From Chloroflexi bacterium UBA6077 (GTDB taxonomy: Bacteria; Chloroflexota; UBA6077): a stretch of 64,000 nt of DNA. The notes beneath the pieces were generated by a model. The model made no database searches, was not told the DNA's origin, and saw only the letters and a list, made by a program, of their open reading frames with translations. The stretch is from assembly GCA_002436065.1 (NCBI GenBank), contig DIXP01000094.1, positions 17,788 to 81,787 of the forward strand, given 5' to 3'. Below, in pieces: positions 7,911-16,934 of this stretch. Made by a program: the position numbers and the translations under genes. Numbering within the stretch: position 1 is the stretch's first letter; the number at the start of each line of letters is the position of its first letter.

Positions 7911-10030
7911 TACGACCCCTCACCTCCGTGAACGCGCTCTCTGGCACATTCACGCTGGCCCAGAGGGAGTGTGAGTCCGTCGGTCGCGTCCCGTTTTGGA
8001 AGAGGGTTAGGGTGAGAGTGAGGGTGATGTTCAACACCCGTCGAAGACCCTGGCGTGCCGTTTCCGTCGACTCCCAGTCTGCGCCTCTTTTCCAGCGCTA
8101 TGCACAGCACCGCCACGTCGGCCGGGGTCACCCCATTGATGCGGGAGGCCATACCCACTGTCGCGGGTCTGAAACGCGACAGCTTCTCCCGAGCCTCGTT
8201 TCGCAGCCCTGTCACCAGGTCGTAGTCCAGGTCGTTTGGGATCGCAAGCCGCTCCAGCCGGCGCGCCCGATCCACCTGGACCTCCTGCTTTCGGATGTAG
8301 GCCTGATACCGTATTCGCGTCTCGACCTGCTCGCCGTCGGCCCCAGTCTCGCAGCCCTCGCCGATCAGACCGAGGAGGGTGCGGTAGTCCATCTCCTGGC
8401 GGCACAGGAGAGAACTAGCGGTCATGCTCTTCGACAGCGGCTCCACGCCCATCTCGCTGAGGCGCCGGTTGAACTCGATGGAAGGGTTGAGCCACAACCC
8501 CTTCAGCCGATCCTCCTCCCTGGCCGCCCTTTCGTACTTGTGCAGGGTCTGCCGGTACAACTCCTCGCTGACCAGTCCCAATCGATACCCTATCGAGGCA
8601 AGCCTTTCGTCAGCGTTGTCCTGGCGAAGGAGGAGACGGTGCTCGGCCCTGGATGTGAGAAGGCGGTAGGGCTCCAGGATCTCCCTTGTGACCAGGTCAT
8701 CCAGCATCACCCCGATGTAGGCTTGCGACCGCTCCAGTATGAGCGGTGGCTGCCCCCGGAGTGCCAGGGCAGCGTTGATGCCGGCCAGCAATCCCTGCGC
8801 CGCGGCCTCCTCATAGCCCGAGGTGCCGTTGATCTGCCCGGCAAGGAACAGGCCGGACACCCGCTTAGTCTCCAACCACGCGGTGATCTGGCCGGGCGAC
8901 ACATAGTCGTATTCTATGGCATATCCCACCCGCACGATTTCGGCTCGAGCCAGCGCAGGGATGCTCCGCAGCAATTCCTCCTGTACATCCTCGGGCAGGC
9001 TGGTGTTTGCCCCTTGGACATACACTTCTCCAGTCTCCCACCCCTCCGGCTCCAGAAACAGCTGGTGCCGCTCTTTGTTGGGGAAGCGCACGATCTTGTC
9101 TTCGATGGAAGGGCAGTAGCGCGGGCCCGTACCCTCTATTAGCCCGTTGAAGAGGGGAGCCCTGTGGAGGTTGGCTCGAATCGCCTCATGAGTCCGTTCG
9201 TTGGTGTAGGCCAAGAAGCAGGGAAGCTGCGGGCGCCAAGGCGATGGAGCGCCCTGGGGGTATGCAGGGTTGGGCCGAGGAAATGGCTGGCAGTCCACCC
9301 CATCGCGGGGCCAGAAGCTGAAGTGCAGAGGCTTGAGGCTCCCTGGTATCAACTCTGTACGTGAGTAGTCGACGGTCCGAGCATCCACCCTCGGTGGCGT
9401 TCCTGTCTTCAGCCTCCCCAACTCCAGTCCCAGGGCCCGCAATCCGTCCGGCAGCACCATCGCCGCCTGCTCTCCAGAACGGCCGGCGGAGTACGCTTGA
9501 TCTCCCACGATCACCCTTCCTCGCAAGGAAGTACCCGTGGTGAGGACTACCGCCTTCGCCCTGTACTGCCGTCCCAGGCTGGTGACAACCCCACGCACTC
9601 GCCCGCGCTGTGTGCTGAGTGCTGATGGCCTCTGGCTGATGTCTTCCATTAGAAGGCCATCGACCATGGCTTGCTTCAGCTGTAGGCCGGCCTGGCACTC
9701 AAGAGCCATCTTCATCCTCAGGCTGTAGGCCGCCTTGTCGGCCTGTGCGCGGAGGGCCTGGACCGCGGGACCCTTGCCGGTGTTAAGGGTCCGAATATGG
9801 ATGAAGGTATCGTCGATGGCCCTGGCCATCTCCCCGCCCAGGGCATCGATCTCCCTCACCAGGTTACCCTTGGCCGGCCCTCCAATGGAGGGGTTGCAGG
9901 GCATCAATCCGATGGTGTCCAGATTCATGGTCAGCAGGAGGGTTCGGCTACCCATTCGGGCGGCCGCGAGCGCCGCCTCGCACCCCGCGTGGCCTCCCCC
10001 CACCACAATGACGTCGTAGTCCTCTTCCAT
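7910..10030 (-). CDS. mnmG: tRNA uridine-5-carboxymethylaminomethyl modification enzyme MnmG
   Basis: A 706-residue MnmG (GidA). With MnmE it builds the cmnm5 group on U34 of certain tRNAs, using FAD and methylene-tetrahydrofolate. The FAD-binding GGGHAGCEAA motif is at residues 11-20, with PCNPSIGGPAKGNLVREID and HIRTLNTGKGPAVQALR after it. The helical C-terminal domain ends near KRRRLG, where MnmG normally stops. The last 55 or so residues (rich in HP, LPLGQRE, GGEG) are not MnmG sequence and correspond to a palindromic repeat at the DNA level. MnmE is not in the window. Enzyme identity is certain; the tail is odd. Confidence 0.95.
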   Translation of the reverse strand: MEEDYDVIVVGGGHAGCEAALAAARMGSRTLLLTMNLDTIGLMPCNPSIGGPAKGNLVREIDALGGEMARAIDDTFIHIRTLNTGKGPAVQALRAQADKAAYSLRMKMALECQAGLQLKQAMVDGLLMEDISQRPSALSTQRGRVRGVVTSLGRQYRAKAVVLTTGTSLRGRVIVGDQAYSAGRSGEQAAMVLPDGLRALGLELGRLKTGTPPRVDARTVDYSRTELIPGSLKPLHFSFWPRDGVDCQPFPRPNPAYPQGAPSPWRPQLPCFLAYTNERTHEAIRANLHRAPLFNGLIEGTGPRYCPSIEDKIVRFPNKERHQLFLEPEGWETGEVYVQGANTSLPEDVQEELLRSIPALARAEIVRVGYAIEYDYVSPGQITAWLETKRVSGLFLAGQINGTSGYEEAAAQGLLAGINAALALRGQPPLILERSQAYIGVMLDDLVTREILEPYRLLTSRAEHRLLLRQDNADERLASIGYRLGLVSEELYRQTLHKYERAAREEDRLKGLWLNPSIEFNRRLSEMGVEPLSKSMTASSLLCRQEMDYRTLLGLIGEGCETGADGEQVETRIRYQAYIRKQEVQVDRARRLERLAIPNDLDYDLVTGLRNEAREKLSRFRPATVGMASRINGVTPADVAVLCIALEKRRRLGVDGNGTPGSSTGVEHHPHSHPNPLPKRDATDGLTLPLGQRECARERVHGGEGS
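7913..8040. repeat. Palindromic repeat read through as the MnmG tail
   Basis: The 3' end of mnmG contains GGAAGAGGGTTAGGGTGAG- and CTCACCTCCGTGAA-like segments separated by a spacer. This layout resembles the two other copies of the same loose family (inside the activase gene and between prfB and hisH), though this copy is more diverged. Translated on the minus strand it gives peptides such as PNPLPKRD and LTLPLGQRE, typical of translated bacterial interspersed repeats. Confidence 0.55.
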
Positions 10031-10163
10031 GCCTCCAGTCTACCATGGAACCCGGGGACGGCAAACCCGCCCATCAGTCGTCTTTCGCCTGTGTCGCCAT
10101 CTCTGGTATCCTTAGCCTCTGCAAGTCAGCCGCCGTTCGGCCATTACCGTGGGAGAGTGTGCC

Positions 10164-11237
10164 ATGCATGTTGCTGTTCTTGCCGGAGGGAGCGGGACTC
10201 GCCTCTGGCCATTAAGCCGAAGCAAGCGACCCAAGCAGTTGCTGGCCCTGGTTTCGGATCGGAGCCTAATACAGGAAACCGTGCAACGGATCGAGCCGCT
10301 GGTGAGCTCAGATAGGGTCTTCATAGTCACCGAGCGATCCCACTCCGACGACATCAGGGCGCAGCTTCCTGGGATTCCAGAGCGCAACTTCGTCATCGAG
10401 CCAACGCGTCGAGGCACAGCGCCCGCGCTTGCCCTTGCCAGTCTGATCATCCAGCACACCGCGCCCGACGCCGTGATGGCGTCGCTCCACTCCGATGCGG
10501 TGATCACCAATCCGGAAGAGTTGTTGAGAGCCCTCCGTGTCGCCGAGACGGTGGCCTCCTCGAGTGACTACGTACTGACGCTCGGAGTGAAGCCCACCAA
10601 CCCCGCCACCACGTACGGCTACATTGAGATGGCCGGCAGGCTGCAGGGGTTGGGAGACGTCCCAGTCCACGTCGCGGCCCGTTTCGTCGAGAAGCCCAAC
10701 GAAGAGAAGGCCAAGGAGTTTTTGCGCAACGGCAACTACTTCTGGAACAGCGGCATCTTCGTCTGGCGAGTATCCTTGATCATGCAGCTCTTCGAGCAGT
10801 TGATGCCTTCCCTCTACAGACAGCTGATGGAGATCAAGCCTCACCTGGGCACACCAGACGAGGCAAAGGCAATCGCGGAAATCTATCCGCGCATGGAGAA
10901 GGAGACCATCGACTACGGGATCATGGAGAGGGCGCCCAAGGTTGCGGTGGTGCCCACCGAACTGAACTGGTACGACGTCGGCAGTTGGTCGGAACTGATG
11001 GAGGTCTCCCAGCCCAATCAGGGCACCAACCTGGTTCGCGGCACCCACCTGGGGCTGGACACCGAGAACTGCCTCGTGTTCGCGACTGAGAAGCCGATAG
11101 TCACCATCGGCGTGGAGGACCTGATCATCGTGGACACGGGCGACGTCCTGCTGGTCTCCAAGAGGGAGAGGGCAAAGGACGTCAAGACCATAGTGGAACA
11201 GTTAGAGAAGGACGAGAAGCTTCGCCATCTGTGCTAG
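10164..11237 (+). CDS. manC: Mannose-1-phosphate guanylyltransferase
   Basis: A 357-residue nucleotidyltransferase making GDP-mannose from GTP and mannose-1-phosphate. The N-terminal signature VLAGGSGTRLWPLSR followed by RPKQLL starts at residue 5. FVEKPNEEKA, FWNSGIFVW and the late NWYDVGSWSEL motif are all diagnostic. The protein stops after a short beta-helix, so it lacks the phosphomannose-isomerase domain of bifunctional ManC/AlgA. The ATG is preceded by GGGAGA; a GTG five codons upstream is a weaker choice. First gene of the plus-strand glycan cluster, divergent from mnmG. GDP-mannose could feed the local glycosyltransferases and the PimA-like enzyme at about 38 kb. Confidence 0.94.
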   Translation: MHVAVLAGGSGTRLWPLSRSKRPKQLLALVSDRSLIQETVQRIEPLVSSDRVFIVTERSHSDDIRAQLPGIPERNFVIEPTRRGTAPALALASLIIQHTAPDAVMASLHSDAVITNPEELLRALRVAETVASSSDYVLTLGVKPTNPATTYGYIEMAGRLQGLGDVPVHVAARFVEKPNEEKAKEFLRNGNYFWNSGIFVWRVSLIMQLFEQLMPSLYRQLMEIKPHLGTPDEAKAIAEIYPRMEKETIDYGIMERAPKVAVVPTELNWYDVGSWSELMEVSQPNQGTNLVRGTHLGLDTENCLVFATEKPIVTIGVEDLIIVDTGDVLLVSKRERAKDVKTIVEQLEKDEKLRHLC

Positions 11238-11403
11238 GGTGACCAAGAAGTACTATGGCGAGTGTGGCATGTCCATAGTAACGTCTCTCGACAATCGTGC
11301 ACTGTTCTCCCGCCGAACTGCGAGCATCTACTGCGCGGCGCCACTGCGCCGAGAATCGGCGTCGCCTTCGGAGATTGGGTGCAGGCACCGCCCGAGTGTT
11401 GTA

Positions 11404-13074
11404 ATGAAGGCTTTCCGAGTCAACGCCGCAGTGCGGCAAGCGCCTGCCGAGTTGCCCGATCAATCGCTCTCCCGGCCGTCCGAGGGTCCAGGGCCTCAAT
11501 CGTTGTTCGCCCGTCGCATGGCCGGCAGCACGGCACCGCCGGCTTTCCTGGCCCTTGCAGCGGTTGTCCACATCCTGTCGCTGACAAACACCCCCGCTCC
11601 CTTTGTCGACGAAGGCTGGAATGCGGCCAGGGCCTGGGGGTTCATCCACAGCGGACGGACTTTCGGAGTGTTGGATGCGGGCGTCATCGACAGCTATGAA
11701 GGGCATTGGACCTTCTTTCCGTGGCTCCCAACCCTGTTTCAGGGATTGGGCATCCAACTTCTGGGACTGAGCATCTCCTCAGTGCGGCTGGTGTCGCTGG
11801 TATTCGGGCTCGTTCTCCTGATATCCATCTACCAGATCGCAGCTCGCCTTTACGACAGATGGGTTGGGGTGATGGCGATGCTGCTGGTGGCGGCATCGCC
11901 GGCATTCATGTCAGCTTCCCACCTTGCCAGACACGACATCATGGCAGCATCCCTCGGGTTTGGCGCCATCGCCCTGCACGTTTCAAATCGAGGCGCCCAT
12001 AGCCCGGTTGTGAGTGGCCTCTCCGGCCTAGCCATCGGTCTAGCCTTCGAAATCCACCCCAACGGCGCGATCTTTGGGGTGACTTTGGTGGCGCTGCATT
12101 GCCTCGACCATGGACGGTTGATCCTGCTGGCCAAGGGCTTCTGGGGCTTCGCCGCCGGCATCTGTGTCGGGCTTGCCTTTTACGTAGCGATGCACATCCT
12201 GCCCTACCCGCAGACCTACCTGTCGCTAACCTCCATATTCTTTGGCCCTACCCGCGTACCACCGATACTCGTCCCCGATCCAGTTCACTGGGTGCGCTCT
12301 ATCGCGGATGCGGCCGAACTGCTGTCCAGGTCTCTCACTTTTGCCATACCGGTAGCTGTGATGGCGCTCGTCGCCGTCTGGCTAAGGGCATCCAAGTCTG
12401 ACAAGACGCTGCTTGTACTGGCCGCATCGCACTTCCTGGCGTTTTCGCTATTGGTCCGGGCGAAGAATGACTACTATCTGATCCTGGTTTCGCCGATGCT
12501 TGACCTCGTCCTGGCCGTCTTTCTCGTCTCCTGGGCCTGTAGGCTGTGGCATGTCTCCCTATGGTCCCGTTTGCGGACCGCTCTTAGTCTGGGGCTGGTC
12601 CTGGCATCCGCCATGTTGAGCTTGACTTCAGCACTAGACAATCCGATGGACGACTATCGAGCCGTCACCAAGCAACTCGCCGCGATCGTTCCGCCGGACT
12701 CCTCGGTGATGGGTTCGCAGACATACTGGTTTGAACTCCCGAACCACCGGTATCTGTCCTGGGAGCAGCTGGTGTTCTACCAGCGCCAATTCCCAGGAAG
12801 CACGCTGACCGATGCTCTGTTCGCCCTTCAACCCGACTACCTCGTCATCGATAGGCAGATGCGCGCCTACATTGGCGATGGCCCCGCGGAGGTCTACAAC
12901 TACGAGTCCTTCCAACTGTTGGTATCCAGGACGGAACTGCAGCGCTTCTTGGATTCGCATTCCCGAGCAGTCGCGGACGTCGACACCTGGACCTATGGCG
13001 AACTGCGCATCTACAGGCTCGAGTACGACAGCAGCCAACGACCTCTCCCGATGCAATCCAGGCCAGGAGTATGA
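11404..13074 (+). CDS. GT39-like membrane glycosyltransferase (ArnT superfamily)
   Basis: A polytopic membrane protein of about 556 residues from this start. A hydrophobic helix is followed by an external loop with the acidic APFVDEGWNAARAW motif, the hallmark Asp-Glu of lipid-linked-sugar transferases. A dozen helices follow, then a soluble periplasm-side C-terminal domain of about 130 residues with FELPNHRYLSWEQ and DYLVIDRQM. The frame is open back to a GTG at 11239 and holds ATGs at 11269, 11404 and 11518; none has a strong ribosome site, and the extra N-terminal residues are Cys/Arg-rich and not membrane-like, so the start is uncertain. Its stop overlaps the next start (ATGA). Substrate unknown. 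Confidence 0.75.
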   Translation: MKAFRVNAAVRQAPAELPDQSLSRPSEGPGPQSLFARRMAGSTAPPAFLALAAVVHILSLTNTPAPFVDEGWNAARAWGFIHSGRTFGVLDAGVIDSYEGHWTFFPWLPTLFQGLGIQLLGLSISSVRLVSLVFGLVLLISIYQIAARLYDRWVGVMAMLLVAASPAFMSASHLARHDIMAASLGFGAIALHVSNRGAHSPVVSGLSGLAIGLAFEIHPNGAIFGVTLVALHCLDHGRLILLAKGFWGFAAGICVGLAFYVAMHILPYPQTYLSLTSIFFGPTRVPPILVPDPVHWVRSIADAAELLSRSLTFAIPVAVMALVAVWLRASKSDKTLLVLAASHFLAFSLLVRAKNDYYLILVSPMLDLVLAVFLVSWACRLWHVSLWSRLRTALSLGLVLASAMLSLTSALDNPMDDYRAVTKQLAAIVPPDSSVMGSQTYWFELPNHRYLSWEQLVFYQRQFPGSTLTDALFALQPDYLVIDRQMRAYIGDGPAEVYNYESFQLLVSRTELQRFLDSHSRAVADVDTWTYGELRIYRLEYDSSQRPLPMQSRPGV

Positions 13075-14117
13075 ACGACATCAACAGCTTGTCAGTAGTA
13101 ATACCCGTCTACAACAGCGCTCCAACACTTGCCACTCTGCTGGAACGGCTCACAGTGGTCCTGGATGGGTGCAGGCTGCCCTACGAGGTCATCCTAGTCA
13201 ACGACGGCAGTCGGGACGGGAGTTGGGAACAGATAGTAGATCTGGCTGAGAAGTATCCCTGCTTGTTGGGCGTGAACTTGATGCGCAACTATGGCCAACA
13301 CAACGCCCTACTCGTCGGCATCCGGCATGCCCGCCATGAGGTCATTGTCACCATGGACGACGACCTTCAGCATCCCCCCGGCGAGATTCCCAAGCTGCTG
13401 GAGAGGCTGTCAGAGGGACATGACGTGGTGTATGGAACCCCAGTTCAGGAGCAACATGGGCTGTGGAGAGACCTGGCGTCCCAGATCAGCAAATTGGCCC
13501 TGAAGAGCGCGATGGGAGCCCAAACGGCGCGCAAGGTGAGTGCCCTACGAGCCTTCCGCACGCAACTCCGCGAGGCTTTTTCCGGCTACGACAGCTCGTT
13601 CGTCTCTTTGGACGTGCTCCTCACCTGGGGTACCACCCGGTTCTCTAGCGTTCCAGTACAGCATGACCGTCGTATGGTCGGAACCTCAAACTACACATTC
13701 CGCAAGCTGACTACCCACGCCCTGAACATGATGACCGGCTTCAGCACGTGGCCCCTGCAGTTGGCAAGCCTAATCGGCTTCGCCTTCACCTTCTTCGGGA
13801 TGACAATCCTGGTTTACGTGATTGGGCGCTACCTGATGGAGGGGGGCAGTGTACCTGGATTCCCCTTCCTTGCCTCAATCATCGCCATTTTCTCGGGAGC
13901 GCAGCTCTTTGCGTTGGGGATTATCGGGGAGTACCTCGCGCGCATGCACTACCGAACCCTGGGGCGCCCAGCCGGCATCGTGCGAGACCGGATTGGGCGC
14001 CCCTGCCATCAGGAGGACTCGGACTGTGATCACTCGACAAGCCGAATGCCAACTCTCGCCCATCGATCATCTGCAGTTCGGCATACGTACGGTGAGGGCC
14101 GCCGAAGTCACCGTTGA
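13071..14117 (+). CDS. GtrB/ArnC-like polyprenyl-phosphate glycosyltransferase (GT2)
   Basis: A 348-residue family 2 glycosyltransferase. The GT-A domain begins with LSVVIPVYNSAPTL, has the VNDGSRDGS nucleotide-binding loop and a DDD metal motif at residues 96-98 (MDDDLQHPPGEIP). Two C-terminal transmembrane helices (about 228-255 and 265-292) and the IGEYLARMHYRTLGRP end are typical of GtrB, DPM1 and ArnC proteins, which load a sugar onto undecaprenyl phosphate on the inner face. That product is exactly what the GT39-like protein just upstream would use, and the two genes overlap by four bases. The last 30 or so residues overlap the next gene by 92 bases and look non-conserved. Confidence 0.88.
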   Translation: MNDINSLSVVIPVYNSAPTLATLLERLTVVLDGCRLPYEVILVNDGSRDGSWEQIVDLAEKYPCLLGVNLMRNYGQHNALLVGIRHARHEVIVTMDDDLQHPPGEIPKLLERLSEGHDVVYGTPVQEQHGLWRDLASQISKLALKSAMGAQTARKVSALRAFRTQLREAFSGYDSSFVSLDVLLTWGTTRFSSVPVQHDRRMVGTSNYTFRKLTTHALNMMTGFSTWPLQLASLIGFAFTFFGMTILVYVIGRYLMEGGSVPGFPFLASIIAIFSGAQLFALGIIGEYLARMHYRTLGRPAGIVRDRIGRPCHQEDSDCDHSTSRMPTLAHRSSAVRHTYGEGRRSHR

Positions 14118-14778
14118 CGCCCTGCCTGCAATCTTGGAGTTCTGTCGATCCAACGAGGCACGACTGCTCATCGCGCGCTGCCTCACCAGCGAACTCTCTG
14201 CAGTCCAGGCCATGGAGCGAGAGGGTTTTCTCCTGATGGATACCCTGGTGTACTACGAACGCGATCTCCTGAAGACACCGATCCCCCCTGATCAGGGAAG
14301 GATCCCGATCCGCACTTTCAGGCCAGGCGAGGAAGACGCAGTCAGAGCAGTCGCGGCGTCCGCGTTTCGGGGCTACTTCGGACACTACCATGCAGACAGT
14401 CGTCTGGATCGCCACAGGAGCGATGAAGCCTACGCCGATTGGGCGCAGCGCTCCTGCCTCTCCGGAGAGGCAGCGGACGAGGTGCTGGTGGCCGATTGCG
14501 ACGGCAAGCCTGTGGGGTTCACGACGCTTCGCATGAACAGCCCCACCGAGGGAGAGGGAGTCCTGGTTGCCGTGGCTCCAGAAGCTCAAGGGAGAGGGGT
14601 CTGTGTCTCCTTCATGGTGCACGCCATGAAATGGTGCCTATCAAGAGGGGCAAGCACGATGATAATTTCGACTCAACTCACCAATCTGTCGGCCCAGAAA
14701 GCCTGGGTTCGAGTCGGGTTCAGACCTGTTCAATCCTACTACACCTTCCACAAGTGGTTCGACAATCTCGGCTGCTAA
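14026..14778 (+). CDS. GNAT N-acetyltransferase, WecD-like
   Basis: A 250-residue acetyltransferase. The N-terminal half (residues 25-100) has a degenerate GNAT-like layout; the C-terminal GNAT domain shows VLVAVAPEAQGRGV, which carries the acetyl-CoA pyrophosphate-binding Q/R-x-x-G-x-G/A motif, and ends in VGFRPVQSYYTFHKW. This two-part build and the neighbouring WecE-like aminotransferase match WecD (RffC), which acetylates dTDP-4-amino-4,6-dideoxy-galactose. The start is a GTG with AGGAGG nine bases upstream; the frame upstream of it lies within the GT2 gene and is rejected. The exact amino-sugar is inferred from context. Confidence 0.82.
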   Translation: MITRQAECQLSPIDHLQFGIRTVRAAEVTVDALPAILEFCRSNEARLLIARCLTSELSAVQAMEREGFLLMDTLVYYERDLLKTPIPPDQGRIPIRTFRPGEEDAVRAVAASAFRGYFGHYHADSRLDRHRSDEAYADWAQRSCLSGEAADEVLVADCDGKPVGFTTLRMNSPTEGEGVLVAVAPEAQGRGVCVSFMVHAMKWCLSRGASTMIISTQLTNLSAQKAWVRVGFRPVQSYYTFHKWFDNLGC

Positions 14779-14791
14779 CAAGGATGGAGAG

Positions 14792-15979
14792 ATGACAATG
14801 GTGACGGGACTTGCACCGAGACAGTCTGGTTCTGAGACGGTAGCTGGCTACCACATCCCCTTCAACCGACCGTGCTTCGCAGGGAACGAGCAAGCCTACA
14901 TCGCCCAGGCAATTGCCAACGGGCAGATCTCCGGCGATGGGCTCTTTACGAAGAGGTGCCACGCCTATCTGGAACGTGAACTCGGGGTTCCCAAGGCGCT
15001 ACTCACCACATCCTGCACTCATGCTCTCGAAATGGCTGCCCTTCTGCTACGCCTTCAGCCAGGGGATGAGGTGATCATCCCCTCCTTCACGTTCGTTTCG
15101 ACGGTGAACGCATTCGTGTTGCATGGAGCCCGCCCCGTGTTCGCTGACATTCGTCCCGATACGCTGAACCTTGACGATGACCAACTCGAATCGCTTCTCA
15201 CCGAAAGAACCAGGGCGGTCGTAGTGGTGCACTACGCGGGCGTTGGGTGCGAAATGGATACGATCATGAAGATCGCCTCTCGCCATGGTGTGGCGGTCAT
15301 CGAGGATAACGCCCACGGCCTCTTCGGGAAGTACAGAGGCAAGTACCTGGGAACACTTGGATGCTTGGCGACCCAGAGCTTCCACGAGACCAAGAACTTC
15401 ACCTGTGGCGAAGGCGGGGCACTCCTCATCAACGACCAGCGATACGTCGAGCGAGCAGAGATAATCCGGGAGAAGGGCACCGACCGAAGCCGTTTCTTTC
15501 GCGGCCAGGTGGACAAGTACAGCTGGAAAGACCTGGGATCCAGCTACCTTCCCTCCGACGTTCTTGCCGCATTCCTATTCGCGCAGTTGGAAGCCAGAGA
15601 GCTGATCCAAGCCAAACGGCGGCGCATATGGAAGTACTACTACGATCGTCTCGCAGACTGGGGGCAAGCTCGGAATGTGAGACTCCCCATCGTACCGCCG
15701 GATTGTGAGCACCCGGATCACCTGTTCTACCTGCTCCTTCCCTCACTTGAGAAGCGCCACGCACTCATCGAGCAGCTGAGGGCACGCGGAATTCTAGGGA
15801 TCTTTCACTACCTTCCCCTGCACCTGTCAGACATGGGCCAGCGCTTCGGCGGAAGACCCGGGGACTGCCCGGTGACCGAAGACATCAGCGACCGGCTGCT
15901 GCGTCTGCCCTTCTACAACGACTTGAGAGAAGAAGACCAGGAGCGCGTGGTAGATGCCATCCGTTCCTCCGGAGTCTAG
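14792..15979 (+). CDS. DegT/DnrJ/EryC1 sugar aminotransferase, WecE-like
   Basis: A 395-residue PLP-dependent aminotransferase. It has the PSFTFVSTVNAF stretch, the cofactor Asp in VIEDNAHGL (about residue 172), and the Schiff-base Lys201 in SFHETKNFTCGEGGA. IPFNRPCFAGNE at the N-terminus and FHYLPLHLSDMG near the C-terminus are typical of WecE (dTDP-4-oxo-6-deoxy-glucose to dTDP-fucosamine). It is two genes from the GtrB-like gene and directly after the WecD-like gene, so the pair probably makes an N-acetylated 4-amino-6-deoxy sugar. The dTDP-glucose synthase and dehydratase (RmlA/RmlB) are not in this window. Confidence 0.9.
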   Translation: MTMVTGLAPRQSGSETVAGYHIPFNRPCFAGNEQAYIAQAIANGQISGDGLFTKRCHAYLERELGVPKALLTTSCTHALEMAALLLRLQPGDEVIIPSFTFVSTVNAFVLHGARPVFADIRPDTLNLDDDQLESLLTERTRAVVVVHYAGVGCEMDTIMKIASRHGVAVIEDNAHGLFGKYRGKYLGTLGCLATQSFHETKNFTCGEGGALLINDQRYVERAEIIREKGTDRSRFFRGQVDKYSWKDLGSSYLPSDVLAAFLFAQLEARELIQAKRRRIWKYYYDRLADWGQARNVRLPIVPPDCEHPDHLFYLLLPSLEKRHALIEQLRARGILGIFHYLPLHLSDMGQRFGGRPGDCPVTEDISDRLLRLPFYNDLREEDQERVVDAIRSSGV

Positions 15980-15980
15980 C

Positions 15981-16808
15981 GTGCAACCGACCAGACCTCC
16001 GGCAGAGCGAGCCGACGCTGACGGCTTTGATCCAGGTTTCTTTGCCCCTCTGCATGCCGTGGAGGACCGGCACTTCTGGTTCCGTGGCCGAAACCGCGCC
16101 ATCTCGGCCCTCGCTGCCCGGGCTGCAAGTCGGTTCGCGCCTGGGTATCGAGTGCTTGAGGTAGGGTGTGGAACCGGCAATGTGCTGCGTGTCTTGGAGG
16201 AAAGCTGCGAGCAGGGTTCGATCGTGGGAATGGACCTGTTCGCCGAGGGTCTCAGCTACGCACGGCGGCGCACCAGTTGCCCTCTCGTTCAGGGTGACAT
16301 GCATTCGCCACCCTTCGGCAAGCCCTTCGACCTGATAGGCCTCTTCGACGTACTCGAGCACCTGTCGGATGATCTGCAGGTCCTTCGCACCCTACACACC
16401 ATGCTGGCCCAAAACGGGCTGCTGCTGCTGACAGTACCCGCCCACCAGTCGCTATGGAGCTACTTCGACGAAGCATCTCATCATGTGCGGAGGTACGATC
16501 TAGTAGAGCTGGAGGCCAAACTGGCTTCGACCGGCTATCGGACCGAGTACATGACCGAGTACATGGTGAGTACTCTTCCGATGGTCTGGCTGCGCCGCCT
16601 GCTGGAACGGGCCAGCCGCCGCTCGACCGATAGGCCGCTCCACGCTAAGGAATTGGCTGCAAGAGAGCTTCAGATCATTCCTGGGGTCAACGGTCTTCTC
16701 ACGCGCCTCCTATCGTTGGAGGCTCGTGCCATTGCCTGCGGTCGGAAGCTCCCTGCAGGATCCTCTCTGATAGTCGCCGCGAGAAAGAACGGGGCCTCTG
16801 CCCAGTGA
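15981..16808 (+). CDS. Class I SAM-dependent methyltransferase
   Basis: A 275-residue methyltransferase with SAM-binding motif I VLEVGCGTGN, motif II-like GMDLFAEGL, and LIGLFDVLEHLSDD as the post-motif segment. The N-terminal HFWFRGRNR block is typical of methyltransferases found in glycan clusters. The GTG start directly follows the aminotransferase stop, with GGAG six bases upstream; an ATG 27 bases earlier is an alternative that overlaps the previous gene. As the last gene of the cluster it may methylate the sugar or lipid acceptor. The substrate cannot be read from sequence. Confidence 0.82.
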   Translation: MQPTRPPAERADADGFDPGFFAPLHAVEDRHFWFRGRNRAISALAARAASRFAPGYRVLEVGCGTGNVLRVLEESCEQGSIVGMDLFAEGLSYARRRTSCPLVQGDMHSPPFGKPFDLIGLFDVLEHLSDDLQVLRTLHTMLAQNGLLLLTVPAHQSLWSYFDEASHHVRRYDLVELEAKLASTGYRTEYMTEYMVSTLPMVWLRRLLERASRRSTDRPLHAKELAARELQIIPGVNGLLTRLLSLEARAIACGRKLPAGSSLIVAARKNGASAQ

Positions 16809-16857
16809 CCACGAAGCGGTCCAACCCAACGGTACTGAGCGGGGAAAACGAATAGAA

Positions 16858-16903
16858 ACATGCAAGACGGCGGGACCCGCTCGGGTCCCGCCGTCTTGCA
16901 TGT
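16858..16903. terminator. Perfect 22-bp palindrome between convergent genes
   Basis: Arms of 22 bases match perfectly around a two-base centre, giving a long GC-rich hairpin (core GGCGGGACCCG/CGGGTCCCGCC). It lies between the methyltransferase stop and the secF stop, which converge, so it is best read as a bidirectional terminator. Only short T-stretches follow (GTCTTTG on the plus side; TTTCTATTCG on the minus side). Confidence 0.75.
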
Positions 16904-16934
16904 CTTTGAACAGCACGGGCTGTATGGTCGCGAC

